A stretch of DNA of 64,000 nucleotides, from positions 1,244,001 to 1,308,000 of the forward strand of contig NZ_AP014809.1 of the NCBI RefSeq assembly GCF_002355515.1, written 5' to 3'. The stretch is from Methylorubrum populi (GTDB lineage: Bacteria; Pseudomonadota; Alphaproteobacteria; Rhizobiales; Beijerinckiaceae). The notes beneath the pieces were generated by a model, which saw only the letters and a list, made by a program, of their open reading frames with translations, was not told the origin of the DNA and did no database searches. Positions 9,184 through 17,708 of this stretch are shown here, piece after piece. The position numbers and the translations under genes are program-made. Position 1 is the first letter of the stretch. Each line of letters starts with the position of its first letter.

Positions 9184-9221
9184 CGCGATCCTCCTCATCT
9201 CGGCCTGACCAAGCGCGCCGG

Positions 9222-9530
9222 TCAGCGCTTGGGCGAAAAAGTCGGATCGCTGATGCGTCGCAGGTTTTCGGATGGTGTCTCCGCCTCGGTGGCCTCCACC
9301 GACTCGACACTTCCGCCCGCGATCGAGTCGCGCCGGTCGAAGTCGGAGGCGGTGCGCGCCACCTGCGCTTCCCAACTCGGGTCCTCCTGCAGGGCGCGCT
9401 GGAGGTCGGCGGGGCGGGCAACGTCGAGGGGACTGTCCTGCCCGAAATCCTGCCCGTTGCGGTCGGCGTTGGCGTTGAAGTTGCGCAGGGAATCGTGCTC
9501 GGATTCGGGCTTGCCGCGGCTCTCGTCCAT
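9222..9530 (-). CDS. Small hydrophilic protein, 102 aa, unknown
   Basis: ATG 9530 is preceded by AGGAGAA at good spacing. The product begins MDESRGKPESEHDSLRNFNA and is strongly charged, without membrane spans. It includes a short helical segment (DLQRALQEDPSWEAQVARTASDF) and ends TFSPKR. Composition resembles small stress-response proteins of Alphaproteobacteria, but no domain is recognised. It is one of four small co-oriented genes between 8.9 and 10.0 kb. Confidence 0.65.
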   Translation of the reverse strand: MDESRGKPESEHDSLRNFNANADRNGQDFGQDSPLDVARPADLQRALQEDPSWEAQVARTASDFDRRDSIAGGSVESVEATEAETPSENLRRISDPTFSPKR

Positions 9531-9589
9531 GGCTGTTCTCCTGATGGGGAGCGGATGGGTCCGTTCGATGTCGGTCCGAGGCGCTCGTT

Positions 9590-9814
9590 TCAGTGAGAGC
9601 GCTCGGTGCGGTCGGGGGCGTGGCCCATGCTGCTGTGGCGGTGGTGCGCGTCGCGCTCGCCGCCCCCGGACACGCCGGACTTGGAGTGATTGGTCGGGCT
9701 GCCGGGCGTCGGCCCGTGATCGGACTCGACAGCGGGCTTCGACCGGTCCTGGTGGCTGCTGCCCGGCCCGCCGTGATGACGGTCGGTGTTGGGGTGCTTC
9801 GAGGACGTGCTCAT
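9590..9814 (-). CDS. Small His/Ser/Gly-rich protein, 74 aa
   Basis: Starts ATG 9814 immediately after the TGA of the gene ending at 9815, so translation is probably coupled. The product (MSTSSKHPNTDRHHGGPGSS at the start) is rich in His, Ser, Gly and Asp and looks intrinsically disordered. Ten or so histidines could bind metal, which is only a possibility. No signal peptide or membrane span is visible, and no family is recognised. Confidence 0.55.
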   Translation of the reverse strand: MSTSSKHPNTDRHHGGPGSSHQDRSKPAVESDHGPTPGSPTNHSKSGVSGGGERDAHHRHSSMGHAPDRTERSH

Positions 9815-9997
9815 TCAGCGATCCTGCTGGTAGCCCTGATGGGTGGTGTTGACCTTCGAGTTGCCGGCCTGGCCGATCTTGTCGGGATCCTTCGTCTGCG
9901 ACGAGGACTGCCCCTGAACGGTGGCGGTCTCGGGCGCGCTTCCCGGGCCCTTATCGGACCGGTTGGCCGGCGGAACGGGTGGGGGCTTGGTGCTCAT
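9815..9997 (-). CDS. Small hydrophilic protein, 60 aa
   Basis: ATG 9997 has CGGAG upstream. The product starts MSTKPPPVPPANRSDKGPGS and is rich in Pro, Gln, Ser and Thr, with no hydrophobic segment. The TGA abuts the ATG of the next gene (9814), so the two are a translational pair. An in-frame extension to 10072 is arginine-rich and lacks a ribosome binding site. The function is unknown; a desiccation or stress role would fit the composition but is speculation. Confidence 0.55.
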   Translation of the reverse strand: MSTKPPPVPPANRSDKGPGSAPETATVQGQSSSQTKDPDKIGQAGNSKVNTTHQGYQQDR

Positions 9998-10601
9998 CGA
10001 AACTCCGGGGTTCATGCGTCGGGGACGATACCTGAAGAACCGGCCGAGCCTCGAAGAGTTCGGATCGATCATCGAAACTTTTCAGCCGAGGCTGCGGTCA
10101 AGCCTCCGGATCCCGCCCTGTTAGGCAAGAGATCGCCGGGACTTAGCCGATGCATCGCCTGCGTGTACGAGACAGCAATGCTTTGCAATCCGGACGGATA
10201 TTCTTGGCAGAAGCGTCGCTTCCGAGAGGCCATGCCTGGAAATTGCGAGTCTGTGCTCGCCGCAGCCGGTCCGCATCAGGATCGCCACATCGAGCTTGAA
10301 CCGCAGCCCGAGCCGGTCGGTTTCGCCGCGAGGATGAAGGCGAGGATGGCCATGGCGCGAGAAGGCGAAGACCGGGCGGAGGGGTTGGCCGGCGAGAACG
10401 TGGCAGGCAGTGCCGCCCATCCGAGTCTGAGCAGCCCCGACCATGCCGAGGCCGGCGACGGCAGCCCGAGCCACCGCAGCCTCACGGGCGGGGCATCGCC
10501 GCGGTCCGGCTCGGAGGGCAAACCAGCTGGACATCGCGAGGTGAGCGAGGATGGATCGGCCGATCCGGCGCCCGGCGGCCGATGACGCTCCGGCTCTCCG
10601 C
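9998..10601. other. About 600 bp with no convincing gene
   Basis: Several frames stay open because of high GC, including a 137-codon reverse frame (10121-10534). None has both a ribosome binding site and normal amino-acid composition (they are rich in Arg, Pro, Ser and Cys). The part near 10000-10200 is relatively AT-rich and probably holds the promoter of the small gene starting at 9997. No tRNA-like fold or repeat was noticed. Confidence 0.45.
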
Positions 10602-11465
10602 TCAGAACGGCCGATCCGGCGGCACGCGGGCGGCGGCGATCTCGTCCGGGCTCGGGCCGCGCAGAAGGGTGATGTCGGGCTCGCGGCTCTCGCCGATCAG
10701 GCCGAGCCGGGCGAAGGCGTCGAGCCAGCCGTCCATCGGCCAGAGCCCGTGCCGGGCGCGGAAGCGGCGGGCGTTGCGGACGATGTCGGCGAAGTGCTGG
10801 AGCGGCGGGTCGCAGGAGAGGTGATGCTGGTGAAAGGCGGGCGGGGCCCCCGCCAGCAGCACCGGCACCCCGATCTCGGCGGCGCGGAAGGCCAGATCGG
10901 TGTCCTCGGCGCCGTAGCCGTCGTAGCCCTCGTCGAAACCGCCGAGGCGGTCGTAGGTGGCAGCCCGCACCGCGAAGGCGAGCGACCAGAACAGGCCCGG
11001 ATTCCTGGTCTCCCGCACGCCGCTTTCCGGAAAGTCCCGGGCCGGATGGAGGATGCCGGCCCGCAGGAGATCGGCCTCCCGCCAGCCGTCGCGGACGGCG
11101 CCCGCCGGCAGGTAGCGGATGGGACCGCAGACGAGGCCGTCATGGGCCGCCGCCGCCGCGGCGAGCGCCGGAACCAGACCGGCGGAGGGAATGCAATCGA
11201 CGTCGAGGAAGACGAGGATGTCACCGGATGCCCCGGCCCGGCCGGCATTGCGCGCGGCGGCGAGCGGCAGGCCGGCGCTCGGGAAATCGACCCGCCGCAG
11301 CGGGAACGGCGTCTCCGGCAGCGGCTCGGGAGCGGGCCCCATCTCGACCACGACGCACTCGGCCGCCCCTTCGCCCAGGGCGGCGCCGCGGGCGAGCCCC
11401 TCGATCAGGCGCGCAAGGTGGGCATCGCGCCCCTTGTTGAGCGTGACGACGCTGGTGGTGCTCAC
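10602..11465 (-). CDS. Glycosyltransferase family 2 with galactosyltransferase-type C-terminal region
   Basis: The 287-residue protein starts GTG 11465 behind GGAAG; long in-frame upstream sequence belongs to noncoding or antisense DNA. It has the GT2 start VVTLNKGRDAHLARLIEGLA, the metal site ILVFLDVDCIPS (DxD) and the acceptor-side region RLGGFDEGYDGYGAEDTDLA, whose ED pair is the catalytic-base motif of family 2 and 7 transferases. No membrane helix is visible. It is followed upstream on the same strand by a PIG-L deacetylase gene (77 bp apart), consistent with stepwise building and de-N-acetylation of a glycan. Confidence 0.8.
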   Translation of the reverse strand: MSTTSVVTLNKGRDAHLARLIEGLARGAALGEGAAECVVVEMGPAPEPLPETPFPLRRVDFPSAGLPLAAARNAGRAGASGDILVFLDVDCIPSAGLVPALAAAAAAHDGLVCGPIRYLPAGAVRDGWREADLLRAGILHPARDFPESGVRETRNPGLFWSLAFAVRAATYDRLGGFDEGYDGYGAEDTDLAFRAAEIGVPVLLAGAPPAFHQHHLSCDPPLQHFADIVRNARRFRARHGLWPMDGWLDAFARLGLIGESREPDITLLRGPSPDEIAAARVPPDRPF

Positions 11466-11542
11466 GGGGGCTTCCGGTCCGGGACAGGCTTGAGGGTCGC
11501 GTCCGTCGTGCCAGCCCCAACCTGAAACCCCGATGAAGAGAA

Positions 11543-12280
11543 TCAGCGCAGGGTGATGTACCATTCGTGCGGGCCGCAGAGCCGATCGATCATCGCCGGC
11601 TCCAGCTGGAAGCCGGACGGGTCGTCCTCGATCAGCCCGGAGACCTGCGAGGCGTGCGCCTCCACCGCCCGGCGCTTGGCCGCGCGCTCGCCCTCCACGG
11701 CGAGGCGGAACCCCTCCGGCGCCGGCCCGACCTCGCGCTCCGGCGGTAGGGTCCAGCCCCAGACCGGGTAGGCGTAGGCCGCGATTCCGGGGAGCCGGGC
11801 GCGGGCGAGATCGACGATGGCGGCGGACGCCGTGTGGTCGCAATGGGGATCGTGTCGCCACGTCACGAACAGGGCGCTCGCCCCGGCCGCGCGGGCGATC
11901 TCGGCGATCGCGTCGGCGGCCGCCTCGGCCTGCGGGCCCTCGCTCGGCACGCCGCCGTCGGGCAGGCGCAGGAAATGGACGTGCTCGGCGCCGAGCCCGA
12001 GTTCGGCCATGGCCCGCACGGTCTCGGATTCGCGAAGATCCCGCAGGCGGCCATGGGGATAGGCCTTGGAGTTCGGGTGCGAGCCGCAGCCGTCGCTGAC
12101 GATGACGACGCGCACGCCACGGCCCTCCGCAAGAGCCTGCACGATCAGCCCGCCGCAGCCGAGACTCTCGTCGTCCGGGTGCGGCGCCACCACGACGAGG
12201 CCGCCCCCGTCCGGCACCAGGGTGGCGAGCGGGGCGACGGGCAGGCCCTTCACGGCCTCGAGGAAGGCGTCGGCGCGCAT
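11543..12280 (-). CDS. PIG-L/LmbE-family N-acetyl sugar deacetylase
   Basis: The 245-residue protein belongs to the zinc-dependent LmbE/PIG-L fold, which removes acetyl groups from GlcNAc-type sugars. It shows the AHPDDE-type metal motif as APHPDDESLGCGG at residues 32-44, and a second metal-binding region HDPHCDHTAS near 142-151. ATG 12280 follows AGGAGGAG. It lies upstream of the GT2 gene on the same strand, so a glycan with an N-acetylated sugar as intermediate is likely. The substrate is not identifiable; mycothiol-like or lipid-linked sugars are alternatives. Confidence 0.85.
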   Translation of the reverse strand: MRADAFLEAVKGLPVAPLATLVPDGGGLVVVAPHPDDESLGCGGLIVQALAEGRGVRVVIVSDGCGSHPNSKAYPHGRLRDLRESETVRAMAELGLGAEHVHFLRLPDGGVPSEGPQAEAAADAIAEIARAAGASALFVTWRHDPHCDHTASAAIVDLARARLPGIAAYAYPVWGWTLPPEREVGPAPEGFRLAVEGERAAKRRAVEAHASQVSGLIEDDPSGFQLEPAMIDRLCGPHEWYITLR

Positions 12281-12443
12281 GGCTCCTCCTGAATTCGAAA
12301 CGCGATCCGTTCGATACCGACCTCAAGTCGGACCGAACCTCACCGCGGAAGACCGCTATCGACCCAACCGCTGCTGAGCACAACCGGCGAACGGTACACC
12401 CGCTCCGGTCACGCCCCCTATCCGCGCGCCCGTCCGCGCCCTG

Positions 12444-13190
12444 TCACGGCTCCGGAAGCAGGGCCTCCGTCCGGCCGCGCAGGGCCTGGATGCTGCGGTA
12501 GCCGACCGAGGCCGCGACCTGGCGCGGGGCCAAGCCGTCGGCGGTGAGCGCCAGGGCCCGCACGACCCGCGCCCTCGCCCGCCACTGCCCGAAGGTGAGA
12601 CCCGTCTCGCGCCGGAACCCGCGGGTCAGGGTACGGCGGCTGAGGCCGGCGCGGTCGGCCCAGGCGTCCAGGTCGAAGGTCGTGGCGGGCGCATCGATGA
12701 GGCCGAGGCAGATCCGGCGCAGCCGCGCATCGCTGGGCAGGGGCAGGGTGAGCTTGGTCTCCGGTGCTCGCCGGATCTCGTCGAGCACCAGCGCCGCGAG
12801 GTGGCCGCCGCGCCCGGCCTCGTCGTAGAGCACGGGCTCCCGCGTCAGGGCAGCCAGTGCGGCGGCGAGCAGCGGCGAGACCTCGATGACGCGGGCGCGG
12901 GCGGGAAAGCCGGCAATCGCCTCGGGCGCGAGATAGGCCGAGCACATCGCGACCGCGCCGTGCATGGCCACCGCATGGGGCAGGCGCGGCGGGATCCAGA
13001 GGGCGTGCCCCTCGGGCACGACCCAGGTCCCGTCCTCGGCGGTCGCCATCATCAGGCCGGCTGTGGCGTAGAGCAGCTGCGCCCGGGGGTGGAAGTGGCG
13101 CTCCGTGCAGCTGCCCGCCGCGAAGCGTTTGGGCATCACCGCGACCGCGCGGGGCAGATCCTGATAATCCTCGGCCCGGATCGAACGCAT
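12444..13190 (-). CDS. AraC-family transcriptional regulator with N-terminal cupin domain
   Basis: The 248-residue protein has an N-terminal cupin-like effector domain (CTERHFHPRAQLLYATAG, then GTWVVPEGHALWIPP, about residues 20-75). A C-terminal double helix-turn-helix follows, with DLDAWADRAGLSRRTLTRGF and QVAASVGYRS. It is divergent from the MFS carrier gene, with 102 bp between starts that contain two nested inverted repeats. It therefore probably controls that carrier. The length is normal for this cupin-AraC subgroup. Confidence 0.85.
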   Translation of the reverse strand: MRSIRAEDYQDLPRAVAVMPKRFAAGSCTERHFHPRAQLLYATAGLMMATAEDGTWVVPEGHALWIPPRLPHAVAMHGAVAMCSAYLAPEAIAGFPARARVIEVSPLLAAALAALTREPVLYDEAGRGGHLAALVLDEIRRAPETKLTLPLPSDARLRRICLGLIDAPATTFDLDAWADRAGLSRRTLTRGFRRETGLTFGQWRARARVVRALALTADGLAPRQVAASVGYRSIQALRGRTEALLPEP

Positions 13191-13209
13191 GGGAGATGTC
13201 CGTCCAAAT

Positions 13210-13278
13210 TGACCCGATTGCGTAAGCCTTCGGCCCGACGGCGTGCAACGGGTCAGATAGGGAGAGACAAGGCTTACG
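13210..13278. promoter_or_regulatory. Nested inverted repeats between araC-type gene and MFS gene
   Basis: CGTAAGCCTT (13221-13230) is repeated inverted as AAGGCTTACG (13269-13278). Overlapping this, TGACCCG (13210-13216) pairs with CGGGTCA (13249-13255). Each 10-bp and 7-bp pair is exact. Their place between divergent starts suggests operators for the AraC-type regulator, or an extended structure in the carrier's leader RNA. Binding is inference. Confidence 0.45.
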
Positions 13279-13292
13279 GAGATGCCTGCCCG

Positions 13293-14489
13293 ATGGACGC
13301 CGAGACCTTGTCCCGCCGCACCCTGCGCTTCGTCAACGTGGCGCACGCCCTCGATCACTTCGTGCTCCTGATCTACCCGACCGCCGTACTCGCCATCGCG
13401 GCGCAGACGGGCCTGAGCTACGGCGAACTGATCGGGCTCGCGACCGGCGCCTTCGTCGCCTTCGGGCTCTGCTCGCTGCCGATGGGCTGGCTCGCCGACC
13501 GGTTCGGCCGGCGCAACCTTCTGGCGGTGTTCTTCTTCGGCTACGGCCTGTCCTGCCTCGGCGTCGCGAGCGCGGCGAGCCCGACCGCCTTCGCGGTCTG
13601 GCTCTGCGTGCTGGGGCTGGCCTCGGCGATCTATCACCCTGTCGGCTCGACCATGCTGGTCACCCATGCCCGCCGCCTCGGGCGCGATCTCGGCGTGAAC
13701 GGGGTCTGGGGCAATGCCGGCGCGGCCACCGCCTCGGGCGTGACCGCCCTGCTCGCCGCCGGCCTCGGCTGGCAGGCGGCCTTCATCGTGCCGGGCGTGT
13801 TCTGCCTTGCCGTCGGCGCCGCCTTCCTGGCGCTGGTGCCCGGCGACGGCGAAGGCGCCGCCGGCAGGACCGGGGGCGCCGCGCTCATCCCCGTCGCGCG
13901 CCCCCTTCCCCTCCTCGTCGTGTTCGCCTTCGCCATCGTCGCGGGCGGCATGACCTTCAACATCACCACCATCGCCCTGCCCAAGGTCGTGGACGAGCGC
14001 CTCGGCGCAGGCCTCCCGCTCGCGCTGATCGGCTCGGTGGCGACCCTCGTCTTCGCCTTCGGCGCCCTGACCCAGCTGGCGATGGGACGACTGATCGACC
14101 GCTACAGTCTGCCGACCCTGTTCCTCGCTCTCTCCGTGCTGCAACCGCTCGGCCTCGGACTGGCCGCGGCGAGCACGGGCCTGACGCTGCTCGCCGGCCT
14201 CGTGCTGACGATGGCCGCACTCTACGGGCAGGTTGTCATCAACGACGCGATGGTGGCCCGTTACGTGCCCGCCGCCTACCGGGCCCGGGCCTACAGCGTG
14301 CGCTACTTCCTCGGCTTCACCGTGAGCGGCTTCGTGGTGCCGATGATCGCGGTGCTGCACGATCGCGGCGGCTTCGGGCTGGTGCTCGGCATCGCGGCGG
14401 GTTTCGGTGCCGTCATCGTCGCCTCGGCCCTCGGCTTCTTCGCGCTCACCCGGGGACCGGCCCCGCGCCCGCTGGTTCCGGCGGAGTAG
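13293..14489 (+). CDS. Major facilitator superfamily transporter, 12 TM
   Basis: The 398-residue protein has about twelve hydrophobic spans. The MFS loop 2-3 motif is present as GWLADRFGRRNLL near residues 65-77. It starts ATG 13293 with GGAG about 12 bases upstream. The short acidic N-terminus precedes the first span (VAHALDHFVLLIYPTAVLAI). The substrate is unknown; many 12-TM carriers controlled by a cupin-AraC regulator export drugs or take up small organic compounds. It overlaps no other gene and is convergent with the DUF3859-like pseudogene. Confidence 0.85.
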   Translation: MDAETLSRRTLRFVNVAHALDHFVLLIYPTAVLAIAAQTGLSYGELIGLATGAFVAFGLCSLPMGWLADRFGRRNLLAVFFFGYGLSCLGVASAASPTAFAVWLCVLGLASAIYHPVGSTMLVTHARRLGRDLGVNGVWGNAGAATASGVTALLAAGLGWQAAFIVPGVFCLAVGAAFLALVPGDGEGAAGRTGGAALIPVARPLPLLVVFAFAIVAGGMTFNITTIALPKVVDERLGAGLPLALIGSVATLVFAFGALTQLAMGRLIDRYSLPTLFLALSVLQPLGLGLAAASTGLTLLAGLVLTMAALYGQVVINDAMVARYVPAAYRARAYSVRYFLGFTVSGFVVPMIAVLHDRGGFGLVLGIAAGFGAVIVASALGFFALTRGPAPRPLVPAE

Positions 14490-14507
14490 CGCGGAGGACG
14501 GCTGCGC

Positions 14508-14959
14508 TTATCGCCCGCTGCATTCCGGCGCGGGCGCGGTCGGCGCCGTGAGCGTGAAGTCCTTGCGGGTGAGTTCTCGGGTGCCGGGTTCGACCACGAT
14601 GGTCCAGGGACCCGGCTGCAGTTCCCCGTCGTGCTCGAAGGTGAAGCCGACGTGGCTCCAGTCGTCGAGCACGTCGCTCGTGAACACGTCCTCCCGGCTC
14701 GCGGCGCCGTCGGTGCGGGTGAAGAGGGGGTGCAGCACGCGGACGCGAACACGGTGCGGAAGCCGCGCCCCGTCCCGGCGGCGAGCCGGACGGTGATGCC
14801 GAAGCTCCGGCAGCGGCGCGCCTCGATCCGGTCGGTCCGTTCGAGGTAGCGCAGCCCCTCCATCGATCGCGGCGGAACGAGCCCGCGATTGCGCGGATCG
14901 GTGTCCGAAGCGCCGCCCCGGCCGCGGCTGATCCCGAAATCGACGATCTCCGCGCTCAA
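14508..14959 (-). pseudogene. Frameshifted DUF3859-like gene
   Basis: Two reading frames together encode one protein-like sequence. The first frame gives an N-terminal part (SAEIVDFGISRGRG ... GLRYLERTDRIEARRCRSFG) from a probable TTG at 14959 behind GGAGGGAAGG. The C-terminal part (RVRVLHPLFTRTDGAASRED ... LTRKDFTLTAPTAP) is read in the next frame. The switch falls near 14748-14756 and is explained by loss of one base. The combined layout, a short beta-rich protein, resembles the DUF3859 family, but that assignment is tentative. It could be a true pseudogene or a sequencing error. It lies downstream of queC, with 185 bp between. Confidence 0.55.
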
Positions 14960-15144
14960 CCTTCCCTCCGCCCGCGTCTCTGCATCGCCGTGATGCCGCC
15001 GAGCAGGACGGCGAAGGCCGGGCCGCTCGACCGGAAGGCGAGGGTTCGCCACCGCGCGGGCCGTGCCTCCATGAGGCTGCCATCCGTATCGCGATTCTTG
15101 CAGGGGACGCGGCGCGATACCTCGCCCGCCGGCACAGGCCGGCC

Positions 15145-15897
15145 TTACCCCGCGCGGGCGGCGAGGTAGCGCGAAAACCCCTTGGCGCGCAGGTCGCAGG
15201 CCGGGCAGGTGCCGCAGCCGTAGCCCCAGTCGTGGCGCGCGCCCCGCTCGCCGAGATAGCAGGTATGGCTCTCCTCGACGACGAGATCCACGAGGGCGTG
15301 CCCGCCGAGACTCTCGGCGAGCGCCCAGGTCTGCGCCTTGTCGATCCACATCAGCGGGGTGTGCAGCACGAAGCGGCGCTCCATCCCGAGATTGAGCGCG
15401 ACCTGCAGCGCCTTGATCGTGTCGTCGCGGCAATCGGGATAGCCCGAGTAGTCGGTCTCGCACATGCCGCCGACGACGTGGCGCAGGCCCCGGCGGTAGG
15501 CGAGCGCGGCGGCGAAGGTGAGGAAGACGAGGTTGCGGCCCGGCACGAAGGTGTTGGGCAGACCGTCCCGAGCCAGCGCGATCGCGCTGTCGCGGGTCAG
15601 CGCCGTGTCCGAGATCTCGCCGAGCGCCGCGAGGGAGAGCGTGTGATCCGGCCCGAGCCGGCCGGCCCAGGCCGGATCGAGCGCACTCATTCCCTGCCGC
15701 AGCGCCGCGCGCCGGTCGAGTTCGACCCGGTGGCGCTGGCCGTAATCGAAGCCGAGCGTCTCCACCCGCGGGAAGCGGTCGAGCGCCCAGGCGAGGCAGG
15801 TCGCCGAATCCTGGCCGCCGGAGAACAGCACCAGGGCGCTGTCCCCCTGCGCCGTCCCCGCCCGATCCGCTGCGTCCGCCTCCTGCATTGCGGTCAA
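15145..15897 (-). CDS. queC: 7-cyano-7-deazaguanine synthase QueC
   Basis: This enzyme converts 7-carboxy-7-deazaguanine to preQ0 with ATP and ammonia, a step toward queuosine in tRNA. The 250-residue protein has the PP-loop SGGQDS at residues 26-31 and [11 protein letters not shown] shortly after. The C-terminal zinc site is CYLGERG ... [13 protein letters not shown] (one plus three cysteines). ATG 15897 overlaps the queD stop by four bases (ATGA), so the two are translationally coupled. Residues before about 20 are poorly conserved, and ATG 15888 is an alternative start. Confidence 0.95.
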   Translation of the reverse strand: MTAMQEADAADRAGTAQGDSALVLFSGGQDSATCLAWALDRFPRVETLGFDYGQRHRVELDRRAALRQGMSALDPAWAGRLGPDHTLSLAALGEISDTALTRDSAIALARDGLPNTFVPGRNLVFLTFAAALAYRRGLRHVVGGMCETDYSGYPDCRDDTIKALQVALNLGMERRFVLHTPLMWIDKAQTWALAESLGGHALVDLVVEESHTCYLGERGARHDWGYGCGTCPACDLRAKGFSRYLAARAG

Positions 15898-16250
15898 TCG
15901 CCCTCGTACTCGGCCCAGGAATAGGGCGTCTCGAAGATGCGCACGCTGGCGAGCCCCGGAATGGCCGGCTTGGCGCGATGCCAGATCCAGGCCGCGATGT
16001 GCTCGGCGGTCGGATTCTCCAGCCCCTCGATCTCGTTGAGGCAGTGATGGTCGAGCCGCTCTAGGAGCGGCGCGAAGGCGCTCTCGATGTCGTAGAAATC
16101 GACCACCCAGCCGGTCGTCGGATCGACATCGCCCGCCACCGTCAGTTCCACGCGGTAGGAATGCCCGTGCATGCGGTGGCAGCGGTGCGTCTCGGGCACG
16201 TTCGGCAGGCGGTGGGCCGCCTCGAAGGTGAAGGCCTGGGTGATCTTCAT
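15894..16250 (-). CDS. queD: 6-carboxy-5,6,7,8-tetrahydropterin synthase QueD
   Basis: Converts 7,8-dihydroneopterin triphosphate to carboxytetrahydropterin, the first dedicated step of 7-deazaguanine synthesis. The 118-residue protein has the zinc histidines (AAH at 13; HGH at 28 and 30) and the catalytic cysteine in [11 protein letters not shown] (C24). ATG 16250 was chosen because the core strand [15 protein letters not shown] begins there. It forms an operon with queC through a four-base overlap and is divergent from an unknown 315-aa gene. Confidence 0.95.
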   Translation of the reverse strand: MKITQAFTFEAAHRLPNVPETHRCHRMHGHSYRVELTVAGDVDPTTGWVVDFYDIESAFAPLLERLDHHCLNEIEGLENPTAEHIAAWIWHRAKPAIPGLASVRIFETPYSWAEYEGD

Positions 16251-16338
16251 CGCGTGATCTTCACGGGGGCTGGAACGGTCCCGCCACGCGAGCAGCGGCG
16301 GGTTGACGGCCGCCCGCGGGCGCACCGAGATCGTGGAT

Positions 16339-17286
16339 ATGTCACTGCCTCCGACGAAATGCACCCTCTATCCGGTCTTCGCGGCAGCGAGCCCGCACGC
16401 GGTGATCTACCGCCGCGGCCCCTCGAACCACACCTGCCTCATCGCCTGGGACCGCTCGGACGATTCGTTCGAGATCGGGCACTGGTTCAAGGGGACGGTG
16501 AAGCCGGCCTGGAGCGGGCTGTCGCCGGACGGCGAATGGCTCGTGAGCTTCGTCGGAAAGTACAGGGGGCCGTTCGCGACTTGGACGGTGCTGTCGCGCC
16601 CGCCCTTCCTCACCGCTGTCGCTCTCTGGCCGAAGGGCGACACCTGGGCCGGCGGCGGGTTCTTCCTGGCGGACGGCACGCTGGTCCTGACCCATGGCGA
16701 GGGCCCCTATGACCTCGCCCCCGGCTTCTCGCCGCCGCCCGGCCTCACGGTGCTGCCCTTCACGCGCGCGAACGCACAGGCGCTGACGGCCCGGGCGCAA
16801 TCCGGCCCGGCGGCGAGCCGCTGGCGGCCGGACCCTGCCGTCGAGGGCGGCTGGATCCTCGACGCCCCCTCGGGCGCGCCTTCGAGCCACGCCTTCATCC
16901 GGTCGGTCAGCGCGTACACGGCCGACCCGCTCCGGTCGCTGCCCGAGAGCGTGCGTCACAGCCTGTGCGCCGGCGGCCCGCCGGTGCCGCTGCCGGTCGC
17001 CGGCTGGGCCGCCTTCGACCGCAACGGCGACCTCCTGTTCTCGCAGGGCGGCGCGCTGTTCCGGCTCGATGCAGATCGGATCGCCGGCCTCGGCTCGACG
17101 GACGAACTCCTCGCCCGCGCCCGCTGCCTCGCCGACTTCTCCGACCTGCGGTTCCGGCCACTCGCCGCTCCCTATGCCGCGCCGAAGGACGGCTTCGCCC
17201 CGGCGCTCGACCGGGTGAGTCGCGAGGACCGCCAATGGCGCCGACAGATGCGCAAGGCCCGCGAGCGGGTCGGCGGGGCCGGCTGA
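16339..17286 (+). CDS. Hypothetical protein, 315 aa
   Basis: The product begins MSLPPTKCTLYPVFAAASPH and contains repeated short beta-strand patterns (AWDRSDDSFEIGHWF, SPDGEWLVSFVGK, FDRNGDLLFSQGGALFRL) that suggest a beta-propeller or WD/Kelch-like fold. There is no signal peptide or membrane span. The C-terminus is basic (REDRQWRRQMRKARERVG). GTG 16333 is an alternative start. It sits divergent to queD with 88 bp between starts. No family is recognised. Confidence 0.7.
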   Translation: MSLPPTKCTLYPVFAAASPHAVIYRRGPSNHTCLIAWDRSDDSFEIGHWFKGTVKPAWSGLSPDGEWLVSFVGKYRGPFATWTVLSRPPFLTAVALWPKGDTWAGGGFFLADGTLVLTHGEGPYDLAPGFSPPPGLTVLPFTRANAQALTARAQSGPAASRWRPDPAVEGGWILDAPSGAPSSHAFIRSVSAYTADPLRSLPESVRHSLCAGGPPVPLPVAGWAAFDRNGDLLFSQGGALFRLDADRIAGLGSTDELLARARCLADFSDLRFRPLAAPYAAPKDGFAPALDRVSREDRQWRRQMRKARERVGGAG

Positions 17287-17393
17287 TGGACGAGCCGGCC
17301 AGCGATCGAACCCGATCAGCCCGACCTTGCGAAGGGCAGTGGAGGGTGGGGGCAGAGTTTGCGGAGCCGAGGCTCGGCTGGCACGGTGGGCGG

Positions 17394-17686
17394 ATGAAGT
17401 CGGAGGCTGCCAAGCTGCCCAAGGGGCAAAGCTACCCGCTCAGACCGTCGATCCTGAAGGCGGCGCTCGAAACTGCACGTGTCAGCATCGACACCCGTCT
17501 GGTCCGCAGTCCGAGCAGGCACAGGCCGCGCGGGATCGGATCGAACGCACGGCCGTGCCGGCGCTGGTCGCGTGGATCGGCAACATCCTCTCTCAGGACC
17601 CGCAGTCACCCGTTCGACGCGAGGAACAGTACCTCAGCCTGAATGGGTTCTGGGCCCGCCCAGGGTCGAGAACCGCCTTCGCATAG
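17394..17686 (+). pseudogene. Remnant of a conserved hypothetical gene (frameshifted, probably with internal loss)
   Basis: From ATG 17394 one frame reads MKSEAAKLPKGQSYPLRPSI and then ALETARVSIDTRLV, which looks like a normal protein start. It then becomes Arg/Ser-rich. Near 17505-17520 coding quality passes to the next frame, which reads SEQAQAARDRIERTAVPALV and then WIGNILSQDPQSPVRREEQ before a stop at 17686. Both halves look like real protein, but no single frame spans them. A frameshift, perhaps with an internal deletion, is the simplest reading. The family is not named with confidence. Confidence 0.4.
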
Positions 17687-17708
17687 CCAAGCTGTTCCGG
17701 TTTCGATC

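Noticed and set aside
10121-10534. A 137-codon reverse frame in the 10.0-10.6 kb gap
   Set aside because: No ribosome binding site, biased composition and no recognisable domain.
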